Positions 36,399 through 46,046 of a DNA stretch of 64,000 bases are shown piece after piece; position 1 is the stretch's first letter; each line of letters opens with the position of its first letter. The notes beneath the pieces were generated by a model that worked only from the letters and a program-made list of their open reading frames with translations, made no database searches and had not been told where the DNA came from. Source of the DNA: Cupriavidus taiwanensis LMG 19424 (GTDB lineage Bacteria; Pseudomonadota; Gammaproteobacteria; Burkholderiales; Burkholderiaceae); assembly GCF_000069785.1 (NCBI RefSeq), contig NC_010530.1, positions 180,001-244,000 on the forward strand. Reading direction: 5' to 3'. The position numbers and the translations under genes were made by a program.

Positions 36399-36766
36399 CA
36401 GCCAATCTTCTCGTTCCCATCCAAAAGCGCGCCGCATGCGTGGCGCTCTGCCTGGGGGCGCTGGCCGCGCTGGCCCCGCTGGCACACGCGCAGGGCGATG
36501 CCGCGATGACCGAAGCGGCCGCCGGCATGCCGCCGGCGCGGCCTGCGCAGCGCGAGATCGGCGCCGACACGCGTGCGATCCTGGCGATCCAGCGCGAAGG
36601 CACGCAGGCCGGGCCGATGCTGCCGATGCACGGCGAGCAGGCGGCGCTGGGCTATGAGCGCTACCTGAACAGCTTCCGCTTCGCGCTGCCCGAGTTCTAC
36701 ACCGGCCAGGCCAACGCCAGTACCACGCGCGCCGGTTCGGCCGGGCAGATGCTGGGCGGAAAATGA
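36395..36766 (+). CDS. Exported DUF3613-type protein of the Tad operon
   Basis: A 123-residue protein with a Sec signal peptide (cleavage after AHA, near 33) and a mature part with DTRAILAIQREGTQAGPMLPMHGEQAALGYERYLNSF, the region shared by DUF3613 proteins found in Ralstonia/Burkholderia Tad clusters. Role unknown. Translationally coupled on both sides by 4-bp overlaps (tadD and tadG), so it is almost certainly a working part of the pilus system. Confidence 0.78.
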   Translation: MTANLLVPIQKRAACVALCLGALAALAPLAHAQGDAAMTEAAAGMPPARPAQREIGADTRAILAIQREGTQAGPMLPMHGEQAALGYERYLNSFRFALPEFYTGQANASTTRAGSAGQMLGGK

Positions 36767-38451
36767 GCCTGCGCCAGCCGCCGGTGCCCCGCACCCGTCG
36801 CAACACGCGCGGCGCCGTCAGCGTGATGGCGGCGGTGCTGATCGCCACCGTCGCGATCGCCGCGCTGGTGTCGATCGACGTCGGCCATGTGTTCATGCGC
36901 CAGCGGCAACTGCAGAACATGGTGGACCTGGCGGCGATGTCGGCGGCGCAGCAGCTCAAGCGGGCGGATAGTCCAGCCAACCTCAATGCCGCGGTGCTGG
37001 GAACGGTCAGCAATATCGGCGCGAAGAACGGCTATCCGTCGGGCATTGCCATGGGCTGTGCGGAGGCTGCCGGTGGCGGGGCCGATGCGATGACGGCGTG
37101 TGTCGGCGTATGGGATCCGGCGACGGCCGGCCCGCGGCATTTCAGCGCCGTGTACAACGCGGCCACGGTCTCGCCCAATGCCGTGCGCGTCCAGGCCACG
37201 CAGACGGTGCCGATCCTGTTCGTATTCAGCGGCGGCAGCGGCAGGCAGCTGTTTGCCGAATCGATTGCGAGCGGCAGCCCGCCGGTCGCGGCGTTTTCGC
37301 TCGGCACTGGCTTGCTGGACGTCTCGACCGCCAACAGCATGCTGAGTGTGCTGCTGGGCAATGCGGTGAACCTGTCGTTGGCGGACTGGCAGGGACTGGT
37401 CAATACCACGGTCACGCTGGACCAGTTGCGGCTTGAAGCGGACGTGGGGACCGTGGATCAACTGCTGAGTGCGTCGCTGAACCTGCGCGATTTCTATGCG
37501 CTGGTGCTCGGCGCGGCCGGGCGGGACACGTTGCTTACCACCATGCTGGGTAGCCCGCCGACCGCGCTGGGCGCGAGCGGTGCGGCTGCGACGGTGTCGC
37601 TGGCAAGGCTGCTTGACCTGGGCCTGATGGCACCTGCGGCATCGTCGGCGGTGGAGGTTGGTCTGAATGTCGCGCAGTTGCTGCTCGCGGGCGCGCAGGT
37701 CGCGCGCGGCGACACCGCGGTCGCGTTGCCGCTGAACATACCGAAGCTACCGTTTGGCCTGGGCGGCATTAGCGCCAACCTGCGCGTGATCGAGCCGCCG
37801 GTCACGGCAGCCGGTCCGGCACGGCAGCTTTCCAGCAAGCCCGATACCTGGCAGACCAGCGCCACCTCCGCGCAGGTGAGGCTGACGCTGGCGCTCCAGA
37901 TCAAGGCCGACATCCTGAAGCCGGTTATCGACGCCAATCTGAACGTGCCGCTGTTTCTTGATGTGGCCAACGCCACGGCCGATCTTACCCGGCTGCAATG
38001 CGCGGCCAATCCCGCGGACCGTCGGGCCACGATGCAGGTGAAGAGCGGGCTGGCCACGGCGTGCCTGACTGACGGCTGCACCGGCGGCGAGGTGGTGCTC
38101 GGCGAGGCCAAGCTCGGGCTGCTGGACATCGCGGAGGTCGTTGCCACCGACGTCCCGCGCTACGGCAACACGGCTGGCCAGGAAATTACCCTGGCACCCG
38201 GTGGGCATGTGCAAGTGGGTATGGCGGATCCGTTCGGCGGATTGTTTTCGCAGGCGCTGTCGCTGAAGGTACGGACGAAATTGCTGGGGGTTCTCAGCTT
38301 GCCCCTGGATCTGGGCCCGGTGCTGGCGCCGCTGGGGGCAACGCTCGATGGGCTGGTTCCGCCGCTGCTCAACAGCCTTGGCATCCAGCTCGGCACCGCC
38401 GACCTCTGGCTCCACAGCATCGATTGCAACAACGCTGAACTGGTGTACTGA
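36763..38451 (+). CDS. tadG: TadG-like pilus assembly protein
   Basis: A 562-residue protein. The N-terminus has the Tad/TadG pseudopilin-like segment [50 protein letters not shown] (16-65), a membrane anchor followed by the conserved D-x-x-A region. The large exported remainder has no recognisable von Willebrand domain; instead there is a long hydrophobic Leu/Ala/Gly-rich region (about 180-350) and a four-cysteine segment near 410-445. It overlaps the DUF3613 gene by 4 bp. Confidence 0.83.
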   Translation: MSLRQPPVPRTRRNTRGAVSVMAAVLIATVAIAALVSIDVGHVFMRQRQLQNMVDLAAMSAAQQLKRADSPANLNAAVLGTVSNIGAKNGYPSGIAMGCAEAAGGGADAMTACVGVWDPATAGPRHFSAVYNAATVSPNAVRVQATQTVPILFVFSGGSGRQLFAESIASGSPPVAAFSLGTGLLDVSTANSMLSVLLGNAVNLSLADWQGLVNTTVTLDQLRLEADVGTVDQLLSASLNLRDFYALVLGAAGRDTLLTTMLGSPPTALGASGAAATVSLARLLDLGLMAPAASSAVEVGLNVAQLLLAGAQVARGDTAVALPLNIPKLPFGLGGISANLRVIEPPVTAAGPARQLSSKPDTWQTSATSAQVRLTLALQIKADILKPVIDANLNVPLFLDVANATADLTRLQCAANPADRRATMQVKSGLATACLTDGCTGGEVVLGEAKLGLLDIAEVVATDVPRYGNTAGQEITLAPGGHVQVGMADPFGGLFSQALSLKVRTKLLGVLSLPLDLGPVLAPLGATLDGLVPPLLNSLGIQLGTADLWLHSIDCNNAELVY

Positions 38452-38489
38452 GCCATGATCGCGCCAAACCGCCTGATGGCAGAAACAGA

Positions 38490-39854
38490 ATGAAGACAGA
38501 CCGCTGGGCCTACGAAAACCTTGAAGTCTACGTGTGGGAAGGCAAGTACGAGATTGCCGACCGCGTCACGCGTTTCCTGGCGCCGCTGGGCGTGGACGTG
38601 ATTCGCGCCGGCGCGCTCGAGGCCTTGCCCGCCGAGCCGCGCCTGAAGCCGTGCATCGCGGTGATCAGCGTGTCGGTGATCGGCGCCGCGCGCTTCTCGC
38701 TGGACTGGGAGGCCGCGCACGGCATGCCGGTGATCTGGGTGGCCGGACCGGGACGCGAGACCGACCCGGGACGCTTCCCGCCGGAGTACGCGCACATCCT
38801 CGCCGATGACTTTACCGGCGCCGACCTGCGCAGCCAGATCGGCAAGCTGCTGCCGCAGTTGCTCGCCACCGAGACGACCGGTGAGCGCGAGGCCGACCTG
38901 GTGGCCGGTTCCCCGGCGATGCGCCAGCTGCTGCAGCACGTGGAGACCTTTGCCGACTTCGGCAGCAACGTGATGCTGTACGGCGAGACCGGCGCGGGCA
39001 AGGAGCGCATTGCGCGCCTGTTCCATGAGCGCAACAGCACTTATGGCAAGGGCCCGTTCGTCGCGGTCAACTGCGGCGCGATTCCCGACGGGCTGTTCGA
39101 GTCGCAGTTCTTCGGCCATGCCAAGGGCGCGTTTACCGGGGCATCGTTCGCGCATCGCGGATATTTCGAGCAGGCCAACGGCGGCACGCTGTTTCTCGAC
39201 GAGATCGGCGACCTGCCGCTGTTCCAGCAGGTCAAGCTGCTGCGCGTGCTCGAAGAGAACGTGATCACGCGGCTGGGCTCGACGCTGGCGGTCAAGCTGG
39301 ATTTCCGGCTGGTCGCGGCGACCAACAAGGACCTGCGCGACGCGGTGCGGCAGGGCCGCTTCCGCGCCGACCTGTTCTTCCGCCTGGCGGTGATCGAGAT
39401 GCGCATCCCCAGCCTGGAAGAGCGCGGCCCGGCCGACAAGGTGGCGCTGCTGCAGTCGTTCCTGCGCCATATGCTGGGCGCCTCCGGCTATGACGCCTTG
39501 CCGCCGATGCCGGACTGGCTCAAGGGCGCGGTCGGCACCGCCTACTTCACCGGCAACGTGCGCGAGCTGCGCAACCTGGCCGAGCGCGTCGGCATCACCG
39601 TGCAGCAGACCGGACACTGGGACGAGGAGCGGATCCGGCCGCTGTTCCGCGCGCTGCATCCGGGCGCGTTCGATGGCGGCGAGCGCGCCGACCTGCGCGG
39701 CGACATGGAAGAACGCCGCCGCATCCTGGCCGCGCTCGACGCCAACGGCTGGCGCCGGCAGGACACGGCGGCCAGCCTGGGCATCAGCCGCAAGGTGCTG
39801 TGGGAAAAGATGCGCAAGTACCAGATCGCCGACAGCGAGGCCGAGCCGGTCTGA
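38490..39854 (+). CDS. Sigma-54-dependent enhancer-binding regulator of the Tad cluster
   Basis: A 454-residue bacterial enhancer-binding protein. Residues 1-130 form a domain not recognisable as a phospho-receiver (no acidic D-D-x-K pattern) with [29 protein letters not shown]. The AAA+ domain has Walker A GETGAGKE (165-172), the sigma-54-contacting GAFTGA (213-218), Walker [11 protein letters not shown] (231-240) and the arginine-finger region [10 protein letters not shown] Fis-type helix-turn-helix closes it ([36 protein letters not shown]). It is the last gene of the Tad cluster, 38 bp after tadG, and presumably activates pilus genes with RpoN. Confidence 0.9.
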   Translation: MKTDRWAYENLEVYVWEGKYEIADRVTRFLAPLGVDVIRAGALEALPAEPRLKPCIAVISVSVIGAARFSLDWEAAHGMPVIWVAGPGRETDPGRFPPEYAHILADDFTGADLRSQIGKLLPQLLATETTGEREADLVAGSPAMRQLLQHVETFADFGSNVMLYGETGAGKERIARLFHERNSTYGKGPFVAVNCGAIPDGLFESQFFGHAKGAFTGASFAHRGYFEQANGGTLFLDEIGDLPLFQQVKLLRVLEENVITRLGSTLAVKLDFRLVAATNKDLRDAVRQGRFRADLFFRLAVIEMRIPSLEERGPADKVALLQSFLRHMLGASGYDALPPMPDWLKGAVGTAYFTGNVRELRNLAERVGITVQQTGHWDEERIRPLFRALHPGAFDGGERADLRGDMEERRRILAALDANGWRRQDTAASLGISRKVLWEKMRKYQIADSEAEPV

Positions 39855-39866
39855 GCGCTGCCTGCA

Positions 39867-40223
39867 TCAGGGCAGGCGGATCTCCTTCACGTCGAAGTGC
39901 GATTCGCCGATCAGTTCCTTGTCGTATTCGCCGACCAGTTCCACCGTGGTCTGCGCATCCACCGGCTTCTGCGCGGGCCAGGTCCTGGCCTTGATCTTTA
40001 CCTTGATCTGGCCGGTGCCGTCCGAGAACAGGTAGCGCTCGTCGCCGACGCTGCTGACGATCTTGCCGCGCAGCACGGCCTGCTGGTCGTCCTTGCCATC
40101 GGCCTGCAGCGCCTTGACGGTCATGACGGGCACGGTGGAAGGCCCGGTGTACTGGGCGCTGGCGCCGGCTGCGCTCAGGCCCAGCGCGGCGGCGAGGGCG
40201 GTGGTGGTCAGGATGCGTTGCAT
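39867..40223 (-). CDS. YgiW/YdeI-family OB-fold stress-tolerance protein
   Basis: A 118-residue periplasmic protein: signal peptide (1-24, cleaved after ASA) and a bacterial OB-fold (BOF) domain with VLRGKIVSSVGDERYLFSDGTGQIKVKIKARTW and VELVGEYDKE. Family members are linked to resistance to peroxide, cationic peptides and other envelope stresses. Convergent with the Tad-cluster regulator (12 bp between stops) and divergent from sbcD. Confidence 0.88.
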   Translation of the reverse strand: MQRILTTTALAAALGLSAAGASAQYTGPSTVPVMTVKALQADGKDDQQAVLRGKIVSSVGDERYLFSDGTGQIKVKIKARTWPAQKPVDAQTTVELVGEYDKELIGESHFDVKEIRLP

Positions 40224-40358
40224 GTGCGTTCTCCGTGGATGTGGATCGAGGGGCGACTGCAACCATGATGCGCGGGCCCGCCTGAACCGGTGCTGAACGG
40301 GGGGCGGGCTGCGACGCATTATGATGCGGGTTTCGCCGATTCTCCAACGGACCCCGGA

Positions 40359-41507
40359 TTGCGTTTCCTTCACACTGCCGACTGGCATCTCGGCCGCCTC
40401 TTCCATGCGCGCAGCCTGCTGGAAGACCAGGCCCATCTCCTCGACCAGTTTGTCGCACTGGTCCGCAACGAGCGCCCGGATGCGGTGCTGATCGCCGGCG
40501 ACGTCTATGACCGCGCCGTGCCGCCGCCCGAGGCGGTGGCCCTGCTCGACGATGTGCTGGGCCGCATCGTGGTCGATGCCGGCGTGCCGGTGGTGATGAT
40601 CGCGGGCAATCACGACAGCGCGCAGCGGCTGGAATTTGGCGCGCGGCTGATGCGCGCGCAGGGGCTGCACGTGGCTGGCCGCACGCTGCCCGCGGCCAGT
40701 TGCGTGCGCCTGCATGATGCGCACGGCGAAGTCCGCGTCTATGCGCTGCCGTATGCCGAGCCAGCCGTGGTGCGCGATGCGATCGGCACCGAGATGCCGT
40801 CGCATGAAGCGGCCTTGCGCGCGCAGCTCGAGGCCATCCGCGCGGTGCATCCGCCAGGCGTGCGCGCGGTGGTGGTGGGCCATGCCTTCGTGGTGGGCGG
40901 CGCCGCCAGCGAATCGGAGCGGCCGCTGTCCGTGGGCGGCAGCGGCGCCGTGGCCGCGGAACTGTTCGCCGGCTTCGACCTGGTTGCGCTCGGCCACCTG
41001 CACCGGCCGCAGACGCTGGGCGGCGGACGCATCCACTACGCCGGCTCGCTGCTGAAATACTCGCTGTCGGAATGCGCGCACCAGAAGTCGGTATCGCGCA
41101 TCGAACTGGATGCGGACGGGACCGTCGCCATCACGCCGCTGACGCTGCAGCCGCTGCGCGACGTGCGCGTGGTCGAAGGCGAGCTGGCGCAATTGCTGGC
41201 TGCCGGTGCCGACGATGCGCGGCGCGAGGACTACATCCACGCGCGTCTCACCGATACCGGCGCGCTGCTGGACCCGATGGCCCGGTTGCGCCGGGTCTAT
41301 CCCAACGCGCTGGCAATCGAGCGCACGGTGCTGGCGCGCAGCGGCGTGGCGTCGGAGGCCGGACGCAAGCTGCGGCAGCTGGGCACGGGCGAGCTGTTCG
41401 CCAGTTTCTTCCGCGAAGTGGCCGATGCCGAGCTGGACCCCGACCAGCGTGCCGCGCTGGACCAGGTGCTGGCCGGTATCGCCGCGGCGGAGCGGGAGTC
41501 GGCATGA
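40359..41507 (+). CDS. sbcD: Exonuclease SbcD (Mre11-like)
   Basis: A 382-residue metallophosphoesterase. The five phosphodiesterase motifs are visible: LHTADWHLGR (D/H), AGDVYDRAV, AGNHDSAQR, VVGHAFV and ALGHLHRPQ. SbcCD opens DNA hairpins and removes protein-blocked ends. Family proteins begin at (M)RFLHTADWH, which here corresponds to a TTG at 40359; the ATG at 40290 would add 23 residues unlike the family, so the TTG start is preferred. Overlaps sbcC by 4 bp (ATGA). Confidence 0.92.
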   Translation: MRFLHTADWHLGRLFHARSLLEDQAHLLDQFVALVRNERPDAVLIAGDVYDRAVPPPEAVALLDDVLGRIVVDAGVPVVMIAGNHDSAQRLEFGARLMRAQGLHVAGRTLPAASCVRLHDAHGEVRVYALPYAEPAVVRDAIGTEMPSHEAALRAQLEAIRAVHPPGVRAVVVGHAFVVGGAASESERPLSVGGSGAVAAELFAGFDLVALGHLHRPQTLGGGRIHYAGSLLKYSLSECAHQKSVSRIELDADGTVAITPLTLQPLRDVRVVEGELAQLLAAGADDARREDYIHARLTDTGALLDPMARLRRVYPNALAIERTVLARSGVASEAGRKLRQLGTGELFASFFREVADAELDPDQRAALDQVLAGIAAAERESA

Positions 41508-44500
41508 GACCGCTGCATCTGACGCTGCAGGCGTTCGGTCCCTTTGCCGCGACCGAGGCGATCGATTTCACGCGGCTGGGCGAGCAAGCCTTCGTGCTGA
41601 TCCATGGCCCCACCGGCGCGGGCAAGACCACGCTGCTCGATGCCATCTGCTTTGCGCTGTACGGCGACACCTCCGGCGGCGAGCGCAGCGCGCAAGCCAT
41701 GCGCAGCGCCAATGCGGCAGCGGGCTTGCGCACCGAGGTGACGCTGACCTTTAGCCTGGGCGCGCAGCGCTGGCGCGTGGTGCGCTCGCCTGTGCAGGAG
41801 CGCCCCAAGCAGCGCGGAGAGGGCTGGGTGACGGAGCCGGCCAGGGCGCAACTGGACCTGCACGACGGCAATGGCTGGGTCAGCAAGGCCAGCCAGCCGG
41901 GCAAGGTCACCGATGCCGTGCGCGAGTTGCTGGGCTTCGACAGCGCGCAGTTCCGCCAGGTCATCGTGCTGCCGCAGGGGCGCTTTCGCGAGCTGCTGAC
42001 CGCCAGTTCGCAGGCGCGGCAAGCCATCCTGGAACGGCTGTTCCGCACCGAGCTGTACCGCCGCGTGGAAGAGCTGCTGAAGACCGAGGCCGCCAGCATC
42101 CGGCGCGGCGCCGAGCGCATCGCCATCCAGCGCGAAGAAGCCCTGCGGCAGGCCGGGGTGGAATCGGCCCCAGCGTTGGCCGACGGCATCGCGACCATGC
42201 ACGCCGCGCTGCAGGCGCTGCAAGGCCAGGAGCAGGGTGCTCGCGCCGCGCAGGCCGCCGCGCAGGCCGCGCTCGCGGCCGGCGAACAGGTGGCGGCGCG
42301 CTTGCAGGAGCGCCAGCAGGCGCAGGCCGCCCATGCCGCGCTGCTGGCACGGCAGGCCGCCATGGACGACCAGCGTGGCCGCTTGCAGGCAGCGCAGCGC
42401 GCCGCGCGCGTGATGCCGGCGGTGCAGGCCGCACAGGCCGCGCAGCGCGATCACGCCGCCGGCGCCGCGGCATTGGCGCAGGCGACCGGGCACGCGGCGC
42501 GCGCCGGGCAGCGGGCCATGGAGGCCGCCGCAGCCTTGCAGGCGCAGGTGCAGCAGGCCGACGCACGCCAGGCGGCGCAGCGCCGCGTTGCGCAACTGGA
42601 AGCGATGCTGCCGCGCGCACAGCGGCTGGGCGCGTTGCAGCGCGCCCTGCATGAGGCCGAAGCCAGGCAGGCCGCCGCTGCCACCGCGCGCGATCGCGCA
42701 GCGGCGCGGCTTGAGGCCTGCCGTACTGCCGCCGTGACCGCTGAATCGGCACTGGGACAGGCGCAGCTTGCCGCGGCACAGGCACAGGCCAGCGCCTTGC
42801 AGTTGGCCGCGCTGCAGGAACGCGCGCGGCAATTCGAACGATATCGACAAGCGGCGCGTTCGCTGGACGCCGCGAACATGCAGGCCGCGGGCTACGCTCA
42901 AGCCGAACAGCATGCGCGGCAACAGCGCGACCGCTGCCGCACCGCGCTGGCCGAAGCCGAAGCCGCGTGGCGCGCCGGGCAGGCCGCGCGCCTGGCGCAA
43001 ACGCTGGCGTCGGGCGATGCCTGCCCGGTCTGCGGCAGCACCGCGCATCCCGAGCCGGCGCGGCACATAGCGCAGCCGCTGTCGGACCTGGCGCTGGAGG
43101 CCGCGCGCCAGGCCCTGCTGGAAGCGGAAGCCGAAGCGGTGCGCTGTGCCGGCCAGCACCAGGCCGCGCAACTGGCGATCGCCCAGGCACGCGAGCGGCT
43201 GGAAGAGCTGGCCGCGGCACTGGGCGATGCCAGCGAGGCCGCGGCCGCCGGTGTCAGCGCTGACATCGCAACGCGGCAAGCGGCGCTGGCGCAGCAGCGG
43301 CAGGAATCGGCCAGCCTCGCGCAACGCGAGGCGGCGATCGCGGCCTCGCGCGCGGCGCGCGACAGCGCCGAAGCCGGGCACCGCAATGCCGTTGCCGCGG
43401 CCGATGCCGCGGCGCAGGCACTGGCCCATTGCCGCGGCGAATGGCAGGCCGAGAGCGCGCAGGTGCCCGACGATTCGCGCGATCCGGTGGCATTGGGCGA
43501 GGCACTGCGCCAGGCCCAGGCCGCGCTGGCCGGACTTGAGCAGGCGCTGGCAACGGCCCAGGCGGCCGAGCGGCAGGCCGCTGCGGAAGCTGCCGGTGCG
43601 CAGGCCGCGCTGGTGTCGGCACGGCAGTCTCAGGCGCAGGTCGCTGAACGCCTGGCCAGCGCCGACGCGGCATTGGCGCACGCGCTCGCGCAGCATGGCT
43701 TTGCCGATGCCCGCGCGCATGCCGACGCCTGCCTGGACGATGACGCCATGCAAGCGCTGGACGCCACGCTGCGCACGTTCGACAGCCAACTGGCTGCCGC
43801 GGCCGACCGGCGCGAACGCGCGGAAGCTGCCGCGCAAGCGCTCGATGCGCCCGACCTGGACGGGCTGCGCGCGGCGCTGGCGGCTTCGGCGGCGACGGTG
43901 GAGGACCTGGTGCGGCAGCAGGCCGAGCGCGGCCGTTCCCGCGACGCGCTGCTGCAATGCCAGCAGCGGTTGCAGCAACTGGACCGCGAAGGCCGCGACA
44001 TCGAAGCCCGCTTTGCCGTGCTGGGCCGGCTGGCCGAAGTGGCCAACGGCAACAACCCGCGCCGCATGACGTTCCAGCGCTTCGTGCTGGCCACCCTGCT
44101 CGACGAGGTGCTGGAAGCCGCTTCCGCGCGCCTGCTGGCGATGAGCCGCGGCCGCTATGTGCTGCAGCGCGTGCGCGAGCAGGCCGACCAGCGCAGCGCC
44201 GGCGGGCTCGATATCGAAGTGTTCGACCACGATACCGGCGCGGCGCGGCCGGCCAACACGCTGTCAGGCGGGGAAGGCTTCCTGGCCTCGCTGTCGCTGG
44301 CGCTGGGCCTGGCCGACGTGGTGCAGTCGCGCGCGGGCGGCATCCAGCTTGACACCCTGTTCGTCGACGAAGGCTTTGGCACGCTCGATCCCGAAAGCCT
44401 GGACTTCGCCCTGCGCACGCTGCTGGACCTGCAGCAGGCCGGGCGGCTGGTCGGCATCATCTCGCACGTGACAGAGCTGCGCGAACGCATCGACGTGCGG

Positions 44501-44566
44501 CTGGAAGTGCGGCCCGGCTCGGGCGGCAGCCGCGTGGTGTTGAGCGGGATGCCGGCCGCGGCCTAG
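41504..44566 (+). CDS. sbcC: Exonuclease subunit SbcC (Rad50-like SMC ATPase)
   Basis: A 1020-residue Rad50-type ATPase. Walker A is HGPTGAGKTT (34-43). Long Ala/Gln/Arg-rich coiled coils (about 200-480 and 530-820) flank the zinc hook C507-P-V-C510. The C-terminal lobe has the signature NTLSGGEGFLASLSLALGLAD and Walker B LDTLFVDEGFGTLD. It works with SbcD. The coiled coils are unusually rich in alanine and glutamine, as is common at high GC. No other gene follows in the operon. Confidence 0.94.
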   Translation: MRPLHLTLQAFGPFAATEAIDFTRLGEQAFVLIHGPTGAGKTTLLDAICFALYGDTSGGERSAQAMRSANAAAGLRTEVTLTFSLGAQRWRVVRSPVQERPKQRGEGWVTEPARAQLDLHDGNGWVSKASQPGKVTDAVRELLGFDSAQFRQVIVLPQGRFRELLTASSQARQAILERLFRTELYRRVEELLKTEAASIRRGAERIAIQREEALRQAGVESAPALADGIATMHAALQALQGQEQGARAAQAAAQAALAAGEQVAARLQERQQAQAAHAALLARQAAMDDQRGRLQAAQRAARVMPAVQAAQAAQRDHAAGAAALAQATGHAARAGQRAMEAAAALQAQVQQADARQAAQRRVAQLEAMLPRAQRLGALQRALHEAEARQAAAATARDRAAARLEACRTAAVTAESALGQAQLAAAQAQASALQLAALQERARQFERYRQAARSLDAANMQAAGYAQAEQHARQQRDRCRTALAEAEAAWRAGQAARLAQTLASGDACPVCGSTAHPEPARHIAQPLSDLALEAARQALLEAEAEAVRCAGQHQAAQLAIAQARERLEELAAALGDASEAAAAGVSADIATRQAALAQQRQESASLAQREAAIAASRAARDSAEAGHRNAVAAADAAAQALAHCRGEWQAESAQVPDDSRDPVALGEALRQAQAALAGLEQALATAQAAERQAAAEAAGAQAALVSARQSQAQVAERLASADAALAHALAQHGFADARAHADACLDDDAMQALDATLRTFDSQLAAAADRRERAEAAAQALDAPDLDGLRAALAASAATVEDLVRQQAERGRSRDALLQCQQRLQQLDREGRDIEARFAVLGRLAEVANGNNPRRMTFQRFVLATLLDEVLEAASARLLAMSRGRYVLQRVREQADQRSAGGLDIEVFDHDTGAARPANTLSGGEGFLASLSLALGLADVVQSRAGGIQLDTLFVDEGFGTLDPESLDFALRTLLDLQQAGRLVGIISHVTELRERIDVRLEVRPGSGGSRVVLSGMPAAA

Positions 44567-44600
44567 ACGGGAAGGGCAGGAGGCGCGGTGAAGCGAGAGT

Positions 44601-44855
44601 TCAGGCGACGACGGCCTGGCGGCAGCGAATCGCCATCACCTGCGCTTCGAAAGCGCGGGCGGCCGCACGGGCCAGGCGCGCGCGCCGCGAAAGCGCCGGC
44701 GTGGGAGACTGCGTGAGGGCGCCGGTTGCGGCAGGCGCCATTACGGCGGGCATCGGGTGCAGGTCCATTGCCCAGGCATTGCGGGTGACATGCAAGATGC
44801 GGGCGAGCGCTGCTGCATGGGGCGTGGAAGAAAACGGGAGATTGGCGGTGGCCAT
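44601..44855 (-). CDS. Small hypothetical protein
   Basis: An 84-residue protein I do not recognise. The start ATG (44855) has GAGGAAC seven bases upstream, better than chance. The C-terminal half is Arg/Ala-rich and probably helical (SRRARLARAAARAFEAQVMAIRCRQAVVA). No signal peptide or membrane segment. It is alone and convergent with sbcC. Coding status rests on the start context and length only. Confidence 0.5.
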   Translation of the reverse strand: MATANLPFSSTPHAAALARILHVTRNAWAMDLHPMPAVMAPAATGALTQSPTPALSRRARLARAAARAFEAQVMAIRCRQAVVA

Positions 44856-45067
44856 GGTGACGGTTCCTCGTTCTTGTATGTTGCCAGGCGGGGCCTGCTC
44901 AGCCGGGTGGTCCGGTGGCTGCTGTGCCGGCACTGCCTTTGTTCCTGATTCAACGATAGGCCCGCCCGGCCTCGCGCCCTATCCCGTGCGGGCCGATTGT
45001 GATGTCGGCTGTGTCCTACAAAGGGGGTGTCTGCATCACCTTGCGCGCTGATCGCACAAACTGGTTG

Positions 45068-45085
45068 GCCGACCGCGCGGTCGGC
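45068..45085. promoter_or_regulatory. 18-bp perfect palindrome just upstream of the pca -35
   Basis: GCCGACCGCGCGGTCGGC, directly abutting the TTGACC at 45086. Its position fits an activator site; its regulator is unknown. Confidence 0.5.
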
Positions 45086-45113
45086 TTGACCGTCGTCGAC
45101 GGCCAGGTGTAAT
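45086..45113 (+). promoter_or_regulatory. Candidate pcaIJF promoter
   Basis: TTGACC (45086-45091), a 16-bp spacer and TGTAAT (45108-45113). Transcription would start near 45120, giving a leader of about 240 bases. Confidence 0.55.
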
Positions 45114-45134
45114 CTGTTCATTCTGCGAATTCAA

Positions 45135-45149
45135 GTTCGTATATCGAAC
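45135..45149. promoter_or_regulatory. PcaR-like operator GTTCG-N5-CGAAC
   Basis: GTTCGTATATCGAAC is a perfect 5-bp inverted repeat with a TATAT centre. It resembles the 15-bp GTTCG-N5-CG(C/A)AC boxes described for the IclR-family regulator PcaR. A PcaR-like gene is at 13574-14413. The site lies just after the predicted start of transcription, unless a second promoter is used. Confidence 0.6.
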
Positions 45150-45361
45150 ATTTCGGGACACCGAGGTTCGATTGACGAGTGCCTGGTTCCACCTCGACCA
45201 AAGCAGAGCACGCGCAGACTGCTGGACTCGTTCACCGGGCAGCCCAAGCCGCCCGCCGCAACGAACATCCTTCCGGCAGGACTACCGGAGACCGTCTTTC
45301 ATGCGCCGCGGCTTGCGGCCCGCTCCGGTAAGCCTGGCGGATCTTCCGACCTGGAACGCAA

Positions 45362-46024
45362 GTGATCAACAAGCTATACGACTCGGTGGAAGCGGCGGTT
45401 GCCGGCATCCACGACGGCGCCACCATCCTGACCGGCGGCTTCGGCCTGGCAGGCATGCCCGCGGAACTGATCGACGCGCTGATCGCGCAAGGCGCGCGCG
45501 ACCTCACCATCGTCAACAACAACGCCGGCAACGGCGATACCGGGCTGGCCGCGCTGCTCAAGGCCAGGCGCGTGCGCAAGATCATCTGCTCGTTCCCGCG
45601 CCAGGCGGATTCCTACGTGTTCGATTCGCTCTACCACGCCGGCGAGATCGAGCTGGAACTGGTGCCGCAGGGCAACCTGGCCGAGCGCATCCGCGCAGCC
45701 GGCGCCGGCATCGGCGGCTTCTTCACCCGCACCGCGTATGGCACGCCGCTGGCCGAAGGCAAGGAAACGCGCATCATCGACGGCCAGGGCTATGTGTTCG
45801 AAACCCCGATCCACGCCGACTTCGCGCTGATCAAGGCCGATACCGCCGACCGCTGGGGCAACCTGACCTACCGCAAGACCGCGCGCAACTTCGGCCCGAT
45901 CATGGCGATGGCCGCCAAATGCGCCATCGTGCAAGTCAGCCACGTGGTCGAGCTGGGCGAGATGGACCCCGAGCACATCGTCACGCCGGGCCTGTTCGTC
46001 AAGCGTGTCGTCAAGGTCGCCTGA
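45362..46024 (+). CDS. pcaI: 3-oxoadipate CoA-transferase subunit A (PcaI)
   Basis: A 220-residue alpha subunit of succinyl-CoA:3-oxoadipate CoA-transferase, which activates beta-ketoadipate from protocatechuate/catechol degradation. The family 1 CoA-transferase pattern is clear: DGATILTGGFGLAGMPAELIDAL (18-40) and NNNAGNGDTGLAALLK. The start is a GTG (45362) with a weak Shine-Dalgarno; it gives the usual MINKLYDS N-terminus. First gene of pcaIJF; 22 bp to pcaJ. Confidence 0.94.
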   Translation: MINKLYDSVEAAVAGIHDGATILTGGFGLAGMPAELIDALIAQGARDLTIVNNNAGNGDTGLAALLKARRVRKIICSFPRQADSYVFDSLYHAGEIELELVPQGNLAERIRAAGAGIGGFFTRTAYGTPLAEGKETRIIDGQGYVFETPIHADFALIKADTADRWGNLTYRKTARNFGPIMAMAAKCAIVQVSHVVELGEMDPEHIVTPGLFVKRVVKVA

Positions 46025-46046
46025 GCGCGAATACAGGAGAAACAGC

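Larger units (their letters stand above)
44856..45361 (+). other. 506-bp region between the small gene and pcaI
   Basis: The left part (44856-45060) shows nothing clear. The right part contains the pca regulatory region: an 18-bp palindrome, a -35/-10 pair and a PcaR-like box (separate entries), then about 200 bp of leader before the GTG start of pcaI, with no convincing ORF. Confidence 0.6.

Noticed and set aside
41297..44230. 977-residue frame opposite sbcC
   Set aside because: It is the antisense of a high-GC coiled-coil gene; composition is Arg/Leu/Gln-rich without domains.
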